DNA of 64,000 nt, from positions 1-64,000 of the forward strand of contig NZ_PENI01000011.1 of NCBI RefSeq assembly GCF_003688995.1, written 5' to 3'. The position numbers and the translations under genes are program-made. How positions within the stretch are numbered: position 1 is the first letter of the stretch; the number at the start of each line of letters is the position of its first letter. Below the pieces are notes generated by a model, which was not told the DNA's origin, ran no database searches, and was given only the letters and a program-made list of their open reading frames with translations. This DNA is from Streptomyces shenzhenensis (lineage in GTDB: Bacteria > Actinomycetota > Actinomycetes > Streptomycetales > Streptomycetaceae). Below are positions 36,907 through 45,505 of this stretch, piece after piece.

Positions 36907-37914
36907 ATGACGGCACCATTGCACGAGCCGACCGCGGAAGCGGCCCCGAGCCCGGCCGAGGAAGCGGCGGCAGTCAGCGCCGGCACCAAGGCCGTCCAGG
37001 GGCGCTCTTTGGGGCGGATCGCCTGGGAGCGCCTCAAGCGGGACAAGCTGGCCCTGACGGGCGGCATCGTGGTCCTGGCGCTCATCGTGATCTCTTTGCT
37101 CGCGCCCGTGATCACGAGCCTCGTCGGGCAGGACCCCGACGTCTACCACGAGGATCTGATCGACCCGCTGTTCGGCACTCCCACCGGCTCGCTGGGCGGG
37201 ATCAGCGCGGACCACCTGCTGGGCGTCGAGCCGGTCAACGGCCGTGACATCTTCGCGCGCATCCTCTACGGCGCCCGCATCTCGCTGCTGGTCGGCTTCC
37301 TGTCCGCGGTCGTGGCCGTGATCCTGGGCACCGTCCTGGGCATCCTCGCGGGCTTCTTCGGCGGCTGGGTCGACTCCGTCATCAGCCGGGTCATGGACGG
37401 CCTGCTGGCCTTCCCGCAGCTGCTCTTCATCATCGCCCTCGTCTCCGTCATGCCCAACGAGATGCTGGGGCTGACCGGTACGAGCGTGCGCGTGTTCGTG
37501 ATGATCCTGGTCATCGGCTTCTTCGGCTGGCCCTACATCGGACGCGTGGTGCGCGGCCAGACGCTGTCCCTGCGCGAGCGGGAGTACGTCGAGGCCGCCC
37601 GATCGCTGGGCGCGGGGCAGTTGTACATCCTCTTCAAGGAGCTGCTGCCCAACCTCGTCGCGCCGATCATCGTCTACACGACGATGATGATCCCCACCAA
37701 TATCCTCACCGAGGCGGCACTCAGCTTCCTGGGCGTGGGCGTCAAGCCGCCGACGGCATCTTGGGGACAGATGCTCTCGAGCGCGATCGACTACTACGAC
37801 TCGGACCCCATGTACATGGTGGTCCCGGGTGTGGCGATCTTCATCACCGTCCTCGCCTTCAACCTCTTCGGCGACGGCGTGCGCGACGCGCTGGACCCGA
37901 AGGGCTCCCGCTGA
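36907..37914 (+). CDS. Oligopeptide ABC transporter permease (OppC/DppC type)
   Basis: A 335-aa inner-membrane permease. A charged N-terminal stretch of about 40 residues is followed by a first helix (LALTGGIVVLALIVISLLAPVI) and five more. The coupling EAA loop reads REREYVEAARSLGAGQLYILFKELLPN at about residues 220-246. TNILTEAALSFLGVGVKPPTASWGQML is the conserved C-terminal block of OppC proteins. It is the first gene of the operon, ahead of the binding protein, which is an uncommon order. It works with the permease at 39926. Confidence 0.93.
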   Translation: MTAPLHEPTAEAAPSPAEEAAAVSAGTKAVQGRSLGRIAWERLKRDKLALTGGIVVLALIVISLLAPVITSLVGQDPDVYHEDLIDPLFGTPTGSLGGISADHLLGVEPVNGRDIFARILYGARISLLVGFLSAVVAVILGTVLGILAGFFGGWVDSVISRVMDGLLAFPQLLFIIALVSVMPNEMLGLTGTSVRVFVMILVIGFFGWPYIGRVVRGQTLSLREREYVEAARSLGAGQLYILFKELLPNLVAPIIVYTTMMIPTNILTEAALSFLGVGVKPPTASWGQMLSSAIDYYDSDPMYMVVPGVAIFITVLAFNLFGDGVRDALDPKGSR

Positions 37915-37990
37915 ACTGCCGTACCCCCCAAAGCGACCCGTGGCTCATACACGGGATCTCTCATCAAATCCATCCGGAGGATCCGAGATC

Positions 37991-39787
37991 GTGACTACCC
38001 AACGCACCTCAGGGCGGCGCAAGCAGGCCGTGGCCGCTGCCGCGGTGGTCGCCGCGCTGCTGACCACGGCAGCGTGCGGCGGCGGCGACGACAGTGGCGA
38101 CAAGGGCTCGAAGAGCGGCGCCGCGGGCTTCGACGCCGCGAACAACAAGGTCGCCCAGGCCTCGCAGGCCAAGAAGGGGGGCACGCTGCGGTTCGGTGGC
38201 GCCCAGGACGCCGACTCGTGGGACACCACCCGCGGTTACTACGGCTTCATGTGGGACTTCTCGCGCTACTACAGCCGTCAGCTCGTCACGAACAAGCCGG
38301 CCCCGGGCAAGGAAGGCGCCACGGTGACCCCCGACCTTGCCACCGACGTGGCCAAGGTCAGCGACGACGGCAAGACCTACACGTACACCCTGCGCGACGG
38401 CATCACGTGGGAAGACGGCAAGCCGATCACCTCGAAGGACGTCAAGTACGGCATCGAGCGCGTGTGGGCACAGGACGTGCTCTCCGGCGGTCCGACGTAC
38501 CTGAAGGAGGTGCTCGACCCCAAGGATGAGTACCAGGGTCCGTACAAGGACAAGTCCGCGGACAAGCTCGGCCTGAAGGCGATCGACACGCCGGACGACA
38601 AGACCATCGTCTTCCACCTGCCGAAGGCCAACTCGGACTTCGAGGACATGCTGGCCCTGACCTCGGGCTCGCCGGTCCGCCAGGACAAGGACACCAAGTC
38701 CAAGTACCAGCTGCGCCCGTTCTCCTCGGGCCCGTACAAGTTCGAGTCCTACAACCCGAACAAGGACCTCACCCTGGTCCGCAACACCGAGTGGAAGCAG
38801 GCCTCGGACCCGGTCCGCAAGGCGTACCCGGACAAGATCACGGTCAAGTTCTTCACCAACGCCAACGAGCTCGACCAGCGCCTGATCAACGGTGACCTGG
38901 ACCTGGACATCAACCAGACCGGCCTGTCCCCGCAGGGCCGCACCACCGCCCTGAAGCAGCACAAGGAGAACCTGGACAACCCGGTCTCCGGCTTCATCCG
39001 CTACGCCACCTTCCCGCAGATCGTGAAGCCTTTCGACAACATCCACTGCCGCAAGGCCGTCATCTACGGCGCCGACCACGTGTCGCTGCAGACCGCCCGC
39101 GGTGGCCCGCTCGCCGGTGGCGACATCGGCACCAACATGCTGCCCCCGGCGGTGCCGGGCGCCGAGGGCCAGAGCTACGACCCGTACGAGCTGGCCGGCG
39201 CCAACAAGAGCGGCAGCGCCGCCAAGGCCAAGGAAGAGCTGAAGGCCTGCGGCCAGCCGAACGGCTTCAAGACCACCATCGCCGTCCGTAACAACAAGCC
39301 GGTCGAGGTGGCCACCGCTCAGTCCATGCAGGCGTCGCTGAAGAAGGTCGGCATCAACGCCGAGATCGACCAGTACGACGGCTCGCAGTACGGCGGAATC
39401 ATCGGCAGCCCCGCGAACGTGAAGAAGAAGGGCTACGGCATCATCATCATGGGCTGGGGCCCGGACTTCCCGTCCGCCCAGGGCTACGGCGCGCCGCTGT
39501 GGGACAGCCGCTACATCCTGGAGAGCGGCAACAACAACTTCGCCATGATCGACGACAAGTCCGTCGACGGCTTGTTCGACCAGTTCTCCACCACGCTGGA
39601 CGCCGCGGGCAAGACCAAGATCGCGACGGAGCTCAACCACAAGATCATGGACGGCGCCTACTACCTGCCCTTCGTGTTCGAGAAGTTCGTCAACTGGCGC
39701 TCCAGCAACCTGGCGAACGTCTACACGTCCGACGGTTACAGCGGCATGTACGACTTCGTCAACCTCGGTCTGAAGAACCCGAAGTAA
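37991..39787 (+). CDS. Oligopeptide-binding lipoprotein (SBP_bac_5)
   Basis: A 598-aa extracytoplasmic solute-binding lipoprotein. The lipobox is LLTTAAC (Cys29) after a short Lys/Arg N-terminus, then a Gly/Asp/Ser linker and a family-5 binding domain: KKGGTLRFGG, DLATDVAKVSDDGKTYTYTLRDGITWEDGKPITSKDVKYGIERV. The about 550-residue core fits oligopeptide rather than dipeptide binding. The GTG at 37991 has GGAGG 10 nt upstream. Codon use is more strongly biased than in neighbouring genes, as expected for a highly expressed binding protein. A large hairpin follows it. Confidence 0.95.
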   Translation: MTTQRTSGRRKQAVAAAAVVAALLTTAACGGGDDSGDKGSKSGAAGFDAANNKVAQASQAKKGGTLRFGGAQDADSWDTTRGYYGFMWDFSRYYSRQLVTNKPAPGKEGATVTPDLATDVAKVSDDGKTYTYTLRDGITWEDGKPITSKDVKYGIERVWAQDVLSGGPTYLKEVLDPKDEYQGPYKDKSADKLGLKAIDTPDDKTIVFHLPKANSDFEDMLALTSGSPVRQDKDTKSKYQLRPFSSGPYKFESYNPNKDLTLVRNTEWKQASDPVRKAYPDKITVKFFTNANELDQRLINGDLDLDINQTGLSPQGRTTALKQHKENLDNPVSGFIRYATFPQIVKPFDNIHCRKAVIYGADHVSLQTARGGPLAGGDIGTNMLPPAVPGAEGQSYDPYELAGANKSGSAAKAKEELKACGQPNGFKTTIAVRNNKPVEVATAQSMQASLKKVGINAEIDQYDGSQYGGIIGSPANVKKKGYGIIIMGWGPDFPSAQGYGAPLWDSRYILESGNNNFAMIDDKSVDGLFDQFSTTLDAAGKTKIATELNHKIMDGAYYLPFVFEKFVNWRSSNLANVYTSDGYSGMYDFVNLGLKNPK

Positions 39788-39842
39788 CCCGGCACACCCG
39801 CCGTACGGCACGAAAGGCAGGTGAAGGCCGGCGACGCGTGAT

Positions 39843-39904
39843 CGCGGGCCACCAGAAGTCCCCTACCGCCCAAAAGGCGTGGGAGGTACCCCTGGTGGCC
39901 CGCG
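39843..39904 (+). terminator. Intercistronic stem-loop between binding protein and permease genes
   Basis: CGCGGGCCACCAG (39843-39855) and CTGGTGGCCCGCG (39892-39904) are perfect 13-bp arms enclosing 36 nt that include an inner CGCC(CAAAA)GGCG hairpin. It ends about 22 bp before the GTG at 39926. Such hairpins typically terminate part of the transcription, or protect the upstream message, so that the binding protein is made in excess over the membrane parts. Confidence 0.7.
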
Positions 39905-39925
39905 GTCCGCGGCGGGCCGAGAGCT

Positions 39926-40924
39926 GTGCTCGCTTACCTCATCAGGCGGTTGTTCGCCGCCGCAGTGATGCTCGTGGTCATCATCCTGGTGGTCTTCGGC
40001 ATCTTCTTCCTCGTCCCCAAGTGGGCGGGCGTCGACATCGCCACGAGCTTCGTGGGCAAGCAGGCCGATCCCGCGGCCGTCGAGGCCGTGCGGGTGAAGC
40101 TGGGCCTGAACGACCCGATCTACGCCCAGGTCTGGGAGTTCTTCAAGGGCATCTTCGCGGGCCGCACCTACGCGGCCGGCGGTGACGTCACCCATTGCGC
40201 CGCGCCGTGCTTCGGCTACTCCTTCCGTACCGAGCAGGCCATCTGGCCGGTGCTCACCGACCGCTTCCCGGTGACCCTGGGTCTCGCGCTCGGTGCTGCC
40301 GTCCTGTGGCTGATCTTCGGTGTCGCGGCGGGTGTCCTCTCCGCGCTCAAGCGGGGCAGCCTGTGGGACCGGGGCGCGATGGTCATCGCCCTGTCCGGTG
40401 TCTCGCTCCCGATCTACTTCACGGGCATGATCGCTCTGTCGGTCTTCGCCTTCAGTCTGAAGTGGTTCGACGCCGAGTACGTGCCCCTCAGCGAGAACTT
40501 CGGCAGCTGGTTCGGCGGCATGATCCTGCCGTGGATCACCCTCGCCTTCCTCTATGCGGCGATGTACGCCCGGATCACCCGGGCCACCATGCTGGAGATC
40601 CTCGGCGAGGACTACATCCGCACGGCCCGCGCCAAGGGCCTGCGGGAGCAGACCGTCATCGGCAAGCACGCCATGCGCTCGACGATGACGCCGATCCTCA
40701 CCATGCTCGGCATGGACCTCGGAGCCCTGATCGGCGGCGCGGTCCTCACCGAGAGCACGTTCAACCTGCCCGGCCTCGGCCGGGAGGTGCTGACCGCGAT
40801 CAAGACCCAGGACCTGCCCATCATCCTGGGCGTCGTCCTGATCACCTCGCTCGCCGTGCTCATCGCCAACCTGGTCGTGGACATCCTCTACGCCGTGATC
40901 GACCCCCGAGTGAGGCTCGCATGA
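39926..40924 (+). CDS. Oligopeptide ABC transporter permease (OppB/DppB type)
   Basis: A 332-aa permease starting LAYLIRRLFAAAVMLVVIILVVFGIFFLVP, the standard first helix of OppB proteins. Further helices include LGLALGAAVLWLIFGVAAGVLSAL and MVIALSGVSLPIYFTGMIALSVF. The EAA loop is LGEDYIRTARAKGLREQTVIGKHAMRS (about residues 228-254), and the C-terminus FNLPGLGREVLTAIKTQDLPIILGV is characteristic. A periplasmic-side insert (residues about 75-105, ending in CAAPCFGY) holds two cysteines. The GTG at 39926 is used. The stop overlaps the ATG of the ATPase gene (ATGA). Confidence 0.93.
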   Translation: MLAYLIRRLFAAAVMLVVIILVVFGIFFLVPKWAGVDIATSFVGKQADPAAVEAVRVKLGLNDPIYAQVWEFFKGIFAGRTYAAGGDVTHCAAPCFGYSFRTEQAIWPVLTDRFPVTLGLALGAAVLWLIFGVAAGVLSALKRGSLWDRGAMVIALSGVSLPIYFTGMIALSVFAFSLKWFDAEYVPLSENFGSWFGGMILPWITLAFLYAAMYARITRATMLEILGEDYIRTARAKGLREQTVIGKHAMRSTMTPILTMLGMDLGALIGGAVLTESTFNLPGLGREVLTAIKTQDLPIILGVVLITSLAVLIANLVVDILYAVIDPRVRLA

Positions 40925-42015
40925 CCGAACTCAGCAAGAGCGGAGCGGCCGTGGGCGGGCCCACCACCGCCTCGCCGAGCACCGCCTTCCTGGAAGTGCG
41001 CGACCTGAAGGTGCACTTCCCGACCGACGACGGCCTGGTCAAGTCCGTCGACGGACTCAGCTTCAAGCTGGAGAAGGGCAAGACCCTCGGCATCGTGGGC
41101 GAGTCGGGCTCCGGCAAGTCGGTGACCTCGCTCGGCATCATGGGCCTGCACACCGCGGGCCAGTACGGCAAGCGCAAGGCGCAGATCTCCGGCGAGATCT
41201 GGCTGGACGGCACCGAGCTGCTGTCCGCCGACCCCGACCACGTGCGCAAGCTGCGCGGCCGGCACATGGCGATGATCTTCCAGGACCCGCTGTCCGCGCT
41301 GCACCCGTACTACACGATCGGCCAGCAGATCGTGGAGGCGTACCGGATCCACCACAACGTCGACAAGAAGACCGCCCGGCGGCGTGCGGTCGAGATGCTC
41401 GACCGGGTGGGCATCCCGCAGCCCGACAAGCGGGTCGACAGCTACCCGCACGAGTTCTCCGGCGGTATGCGCCAGCGCGCGATGATCGCGATGTCGCTGG
41501 TCAACAACCCCGAACTGCTGATCGCGGACGAGCCGACCACCGCCCTCGACGTGACGGTCCAGGCGCAGATCCTCGACCTGATCCGGGATCTGCAGAAGGA
41601 GTTCGGCTCCGCGGTCGTCATCATCACCCACGACCTGGGCGTCGTCGCCGAACTGGCCGACGACATCCTGGTGATGTACGGCGGCCGCTGCGTCGAGCGG
41701 GGCCCGGCCGAGAAGGTGTTCTACGAGCCCCGCCACCCCTACACCTGGGGCCTGCTGGGCTCGATGCCGCGCCTCGACCGTGAGCAGCAGGAACGGCTGA
41801 TCCCGGTCAAGGGCTCCCCGCCCTCCCTGATCAACGTTCCGTCCGGCTGCGCCTTCAACCCGCGCTGCCCGTACGCCGACGTCCCGAAGGACAACGCCAC
41901 CCGCACGGTCCGCCCCGAGCTGACCGAGGTCGGCAGCCGGCACTGGGCCGCCTGCCATATGTCGCAGGAGCAGCGGGAGCGGATCTGGACCGAAGAGATT
42001 GCGCCGAAGCTGTGA
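40921..42015 (+). CDS. Oligopeptide ABC transporter ATPase (OppD type)
   Basis: A 364-aa cytoplasmic ATPase. Walker A is GESGSGKSV, the Q-loop MIFQDPLSALHP, the signature FSGGMRQRAMIAM, Walker B LLIADEPTTALD and the switch region ITHDLG. The C-terminal oligopeptide-transporter extension carries HPYTWGLLGSMPRLD, and C-x5-C with a later C (SGCAFNPRCPYAD then AACH) is the motif linked to a [4Fe-4S] cluster in this class. The ATG at 40921 overlaps the permease stop, and its own stop overlaps the next GTG, so all three are translationally coupled. Confidence 0.94.
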   Translation: MTELSKSGAAVGGPTTASPSTAFLEVRDLKVHFPTDDGLVKSVDGLSFKLEKGKTLGIVGESGSGKSVTSLGIMGLHTAGQYGKRKAQISGEIWLDGTELLSADPDHVRKLRGRHMAMIFQDPLSALHPYYTIGQQIVEAYRIHHNVDKKTARRRAVEMLDRVGIPQPDKRVDSYPHEFSGGMRQRAMIAMSLVNNPELLIADEPTTALDVTVQAQILDLIRDLQKEFGSAVVIITHDLGVVAELADDILVMYGGRCVERGPAEKVFYEPRHPYTWGLLGSMPRLDREQQERLIPVKGSPPSLINVPSGCAFNPRCPYADVPKDNATRTVRPELTEVGSRHWAACHMSQEQRERIWTEEIAPKL

Positions 42016-43433
42016 GTGAGAACGCAGAGGACAAAGCAGTGAGCAGCCCTGCGCCGAGCGACGGCGCGGCGGCGAAGACCGCGGGCACGGCCACCCTGGA
42101 CAAGGGCGTCGCCCCCGGCGAGGTCCTGCTGAAGGTGACCGGGCTCCGGAAGCACTTCCCGATCAAGAAGGGCCTGCTCCAGCGGCAGGTCGGTGCGGTG
42201 CGCGCGGTCGACGGCCTCGACTTCGAGGTGCGGTCCGGCGAGACCCTCGGTGTGGTGGGCGAGTCGGGCTGCGGCAAGTCGACGATGGGCCGGCTGATCA
42301 CCCGGCTGCTCGAACCGACCGCCGGGAAGGTCGAGTTCGAGGGCCAGGACATCACGCACCTCGGCGTCGGCGGCATGCGTCCGCTGCGCCGCGATGTGCA
42401 GATGATCTTCCAGGACCCGTACTCGTCGCTGAACCCGCGGCACACCATCGGCACCATCGTCGGCGCTCCCTTCAAGCTCCAGGGCGTCACGCCCGAGGGC
42501 GGCGTCAAGAAGGAAGTGCAGCGGCTGCTGTCGGTCGTGGGCCTCAACCCCGAGCACTACAACCGCTATCCGCACGAGTTCTCCGGCGGTCAGCGCCAGC
42601 GCATCGGCATCGCCCGCGCGCTCGCGCTCAACCCGAAGCTGGTCGTGGCGGACGAGCCGGTGTCGGCCCTCGACGTGTCGATCCAGGCGCAGGTCGTGAA
42701 CCTCCTCGACGACCTCCAGCAGGAGCTGGGCCTGACGTACGTGATCATCGCGCACGACCTGTCGGTCGTCCGGCATGTCTCGGACCGGATCGCGGTGATG
42801 TACCTCGGCAAGATCGTGGAGCTGGCCGACCGCGAGTCGCTGTACAGGGCGCCGATGCACCCGTACACCAAGGCGCTGATGTCGGCCGTGCCGATCCCGG
42901 ACCCGAGGCGGAAGAACGCCAAGAGCGAGCGCATCCTGCTCAAGGGCGACGTCCCCTCGCCGATCGCCCCGCCGAGCGGCTGCCGCTTCCACACCCGCTG
43001 CTGGAAGGCCACGGAGATCTGCCGTACGACCGAGCCGCTGCTCGTGGAGCTGCAGCCGGGTCAGCGGGTCGCCTGCCACCACCCGGAGAACTTCGCCGAC
43101 CAGGCGCCGCAGGACACGGTCCTGCTGTCCGCGGCGAAGGAAGCCGGGGAACTCGTCCCGGACGCGGTCCTGGAGGAGTCGGCGGAGACGTCGGCCGCGG
43201 TCGCGGCGGCGGTGGCGGAGGAGGACGCGCAGGCACCCGCCGAGGCGAGCGCCGGGGCACCTGCCGAGGAGACCGCCGCAAAGGCCACCGAGGAGACCGC
43301 GAAGGCGACCGCGTCGCGTGCGGAGGAGTCGGTGGCGGGCTCCGAGGCGTCCGAGGGCGAGTCCCAGGACACCGCTCGTGACGGCGCCGGCGAGGCCGCG
43401 GCGGACGAGACACCGGGGTCGAAGGACGCCTGA
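42012..43433 (+). CDS. Oligopeptide ABC transporter ATPase (OppF type) with long acidic Ala-rich tail
   Basis: A 473-aa ATPase partner of the preceding protein. Walker A GESGCGKST, signature FSGGQRQRIGIARAL, Walker B LVVADEPVSALD and the oligo_HPY extension (HPYTKALMSAVPIPDP; SGCRFHTRCW; ACHHPEN) are intact. After about residue 375 comes a tail of roughly 95 residues made almost only of Ala, Glu, Ser, Thr, Asp and Gly (AAVAEEDAQAPAEASAGAP), absent from usual OppF proteins of about 330-350 residues and probably disordered. The GTG at 42012 overlaps the OppD stop; a GTG at 42039 is an alternative. Confidence 0.92.
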   Translation: MSENAEDKAVSSPAPSDGAAAKTAGTATLDKGVAPGEVLLKVTGLRKHFPIKKGLLQRQVGAVRAVDGLDFEVRSGETLGVVGESGCGKSTMGRLITRLLEPTAGKVEFEGQDITHLGVGGMRPLRRDVQMIFQDPYSSLNPRHTIGTIVGAPFKLQGVTPEGGVKKEVQRLLSVVGLNPEHYNRYPHEFSGGQRQRIGIARALALNPKLVVADEPVSALDVSIQAQVVNLLDDLQQELGLTYVIIAHDLSVVRHVSDRIAVMYLGKIVELADRESLYRAPMHPYTKALMSAVPIPDPRRKNAKSERILLKGDVPSPIAPPSGCRFHTRCWKATEICRTTEPLLVELQPGQRVACHHPENFADQAPQDTVLLSAAKEAGELVPDAVLEESAETSAAVAAAVAEEDAQAPAEASAGAPAEETAAKATEETAKATASRAEESVAGSEASEGESQDTARDGAGEAAADETPGSKDA

Positions 43434-43449
43434 GGACACACAGCGGGCA

Positions 43450-43486
43450 CGGACGGGAGGATGCGCGGGGCGCGTCCTCCCGTCCG
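43450..43486 (+). terminator. Terminator of the oligopeptide importer operon
   Basis: CGGACGGGAGGA (43450-43461) pairs perfectly with TCCTCCCGTCCG (43475-43486), with a GCGC/GCGC inner extension. It starts 17 bp after the last ATPase stop. Confidence 0.88.
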
Positions 43487-43556
43487 GTCTGTGCGGGGAC
43501 CGGTCCGGCGCCAGACCGCGCCGGGCCCGCGTTTCGCCGCGGGTGAGAATGTCGGG

Positions 43557-44213
43557 GTGTTCCAGCAACTCTTCAGCCCGTCCGTCCAGCACACCCTCGA
43601 CCTCGTCGGCATCTTCGTCTTCGCGATCTCCGGCGCGCTGCTGGCCGTGCGCAAGAACTTCGACGTCTTCGGCATAGCCGTGCTCGCCGAGGTCACCGCG
43701 CTCGGCGGCGGGCTGTTCCGCGATCTGGTCATCGGCGCCGTCCCGCCGGCCGCCTTCACGGACCTGGGGTACTTCAGCACACCGCTGCTCGCCGCCCTGC
43801 TGGTCTTCTTCCTGCACCCCCAGGTGGAGCGCATCCAGGTCGCGGTCAATGTCTTCGACGCGGCGGGCCTCGGGCTGTTCTGCGTGGCGGGGACGACGAA
43901 GGCGTACGCCCACGGGCTCGGCCTGACCGCGTCCGCGGCGCTGGGCCTGGCCACCGCGGTCGGCGGCGGCGTCCTGCGCGACGTGCTCGCCAACGAGGTC
44001 CCCTCCCTGCTGCGCTGGGACCGCGACCTGTACGCGGTCCCGGCGATCGTCGGTGCCACCCTGGTGGTGCTGTGCCTGCGCTACGACGTGCTGAACCCGT
44101 TCACCAGCGGGCTCGCGGCCGTCACCGCCTTCGTCCTGCGTCTGCTCGCGATGCGTTTCCACTGGCGAGCGCCGCGTGCGTGGAACCGGCGGTCGACGGT
44201 GGCGGAGGAGTAG
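43557..44213 (+). CDS. TRIC/UPF0126 family membrane channel
   Basis: A 218-aa integral membrane protein with seven predicted helices arranged as two three-helix repeats plus one. Each repeat has a glycine-rich signature: AVLAEVTALGGGLFRDLVIG (about residue 40) and LGLATAVGGGVLRDVLAN (about residue 125). This is the prokaryotic TRIC cation channel family (UPF0126, YicG/YadS type), trimeric and probably K+ permeable. The GTG at 43557 gives an N-terminus typical of the family (VFQQLFSPSVQHTLDLVGIFVFAISG). The 3' end overlaps the convergent esterase gene by 92 bp. Confidence 0.88.
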   Translation: MFQQLFSPSVQHTLDLVGIFVFAISGALLAVRKNFDVFGIAVLAEVTALGGGLFRDLVIGAVPPAAFTDLGYFSTPLLAALLVFFLHPQVERIQVAVNVFDAAGLGLFCVAGTTKAYAHGLGLTASAALGLATAVGGGVLRDVLANEVPSLLRWDRDLYAVPAIVGATLVVLCLRYDVLNPFTSGLAAVTAFVLRLLAMRFHWRAPRAWNRRSTVAEE

Positions 44214-45348
44214 CCCGGCCGACCCGGCTCTGGCCCATCTGCACGGTCAGCCAGCGGAACACGGTCGGCACCTGGGGCCGCCACAGTGCCATGGTGTGGC
44301 CGCCGGCGCTGCGCGGCAGGAACACCACATGCACGGTCGTCGGTGCCTTGGCCACCGCCTCCAGGGCCACGCCGGCCTGGTAGCCGTCGCCGGACTCGCC
44401 GGAGACATAGAGGGCGATCCGCGGCGGTACCGGAGCCTTCTTCAGCAGCAGATAGGGGTTGTTCCGGGCGCGTACGGCCGGGTTCAGCGCCGTCAGCGAG
44501 TTCCGTTCGCCGATCGGGTCGTTGTAGCCGGACAGGCTCACCGCGGCCCGGTAGCGGTCGGGATGGGCCACGGCCAGCCTGACCGCGCAGTGCGCGCCCG
44601 CCGAGTACCCGGCGACCGCCCAGCCGGCCGGACCCGGCTCGGCGCGGAAGTTGTCCGTGACCATCTTGGGCACGTCGATGCTCAGCCAGCTGTCGGCGTT
44701 CACCGTCCCGGGGGTGTTCGCGCAGCCCGTGTCCACCCCGGCCAGCAGGTTGGTGCGCGGCGCCACCAGGATGAACGGGGCCACCTGGCCGCTCTCCATC
44801 AGCGGCAGCAGCTGCTCGTGCACCTTCAGCGACCCGAACCATGCCTTCGCCGAGCCGGGGTAGCCGGGCAGCAGCTCCACCACGGGGAACGTCCGGTGCC
44901 GGTAGGCGGGTTGGCCGTACTGCGGCGGGAGCCAGACGTAGACCTCCGCGTTCACGCCGGACACCCGGCCCTTGACCTGGGTCACGCGCACCCCGCCGGC
45001 CGCGCGCATACCGGGTCCGTCGGCCGCCCGGAACGCCTGCTTCACCCTGGGCAGCCGCTGGAGCGCTATGCCGCCGGTGCCGTCCCGGCCGAGGTTCGCG
45101 GCCTGCTGCACGTGGTTGCCGGTGCCGAGCAGATCGGACCAGTTGTCGTACAGATTGTTGGAGTTGTTGACCAGGACGAAGACCAGGGTCACGGCGGTGC
45201 CCTGGGCGAACAGCAGCATCAGCACCCGGGTGACGACACGCAGGGCCCTGGGCCCCCGCGTCCGGGACCACAGGACGAGCGGCAGTATGAGAGCGACGAC
45301 GCAGAGCACGAGGGTCGTGTAGAGGAACGGAGTCCCGGTGAGGCTCAT
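44122..45348 (-). CDS. Membrane-anchored esterase (esterase D/mycolyltransferase-like fold)
   Basis: A 408-aa protein with two N-terminal membrane helices (LYTTLVLCVVALILPLVLW and a second at about residues 35-58), then an extracytoplasmic alpha/beta-hydrolase domain. The nucleophile elbow is GYSAG (AVAGYSAGAHCAVRL) and a catalytic-type His sits in AGGHTMALWRPQVP. FPVVELLPGYPGSAKAWF is the oxyanion region, as in putative esterase/antigen 85-like families. The ATG at 45348 is used. The last about 30 residues (Pro/Ser/Arg-rich) are encoded antisense to the TRIC gene and may be an evolutionary read-through extension. Substrate unknown. Confidence 0.85.
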   Translation of the reverse strand: MSLTGTPFLYTTLVLCVVALILPLVLWSRTRGPRALRVVTRVLMLLFAQGTAVTLVFVLVNNSNNLYDNWSDLLGTGNHVQQAANLGRDGTGGIALQRLPRVKQAFRAADGPGMRAAGGVRVTQVKGRVSGVNAEVYVWLPPQYGQPAYRHRTFPVVELLPGYPGSAKAWFGSLKVHEQLLPLMESGQVAPFILVAPRTNLLAGVDTGCANTPGTVNADSWLSIDVPKMVTDNFRAEPGPAGWAVAGYSAGAHCAVRLAVAHPDRYRAAVSLSGYNDPIGERNSLTALNPAVRARNNPYLLLKKAPVPPRIALYVSGESGDGYQAGVALEAVAKAPTTVHVVFLPRSAGGHTMALWRPQVPTVFRWLTVQMGQSRVGRATPPPPSTAGSTHAALASGNASRADAGRRR

Positions 45349-45505
45349 GTCCCCATAGAGGGGAAAGTCAGGCGCCGGGTCACGGACGTGTCCGGATACT
45401 TACCGAGAAATTGCCGGAACCTCACCCGGTGGACAGATCGTCATGTGATCCGATCGGGACCCTTGAAAGCTACCGCTTAGTATTTTCCCGTTGTACGGTT
45501 CAGGC

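Noticed and set aside
45349..45505. TetR operator TACCGCTTAGTA upstream of the thioesterase gene
   Set aside because: The symmetry is only three bases per side and it does not match the AACAACTGT sites next to the tetR gene.
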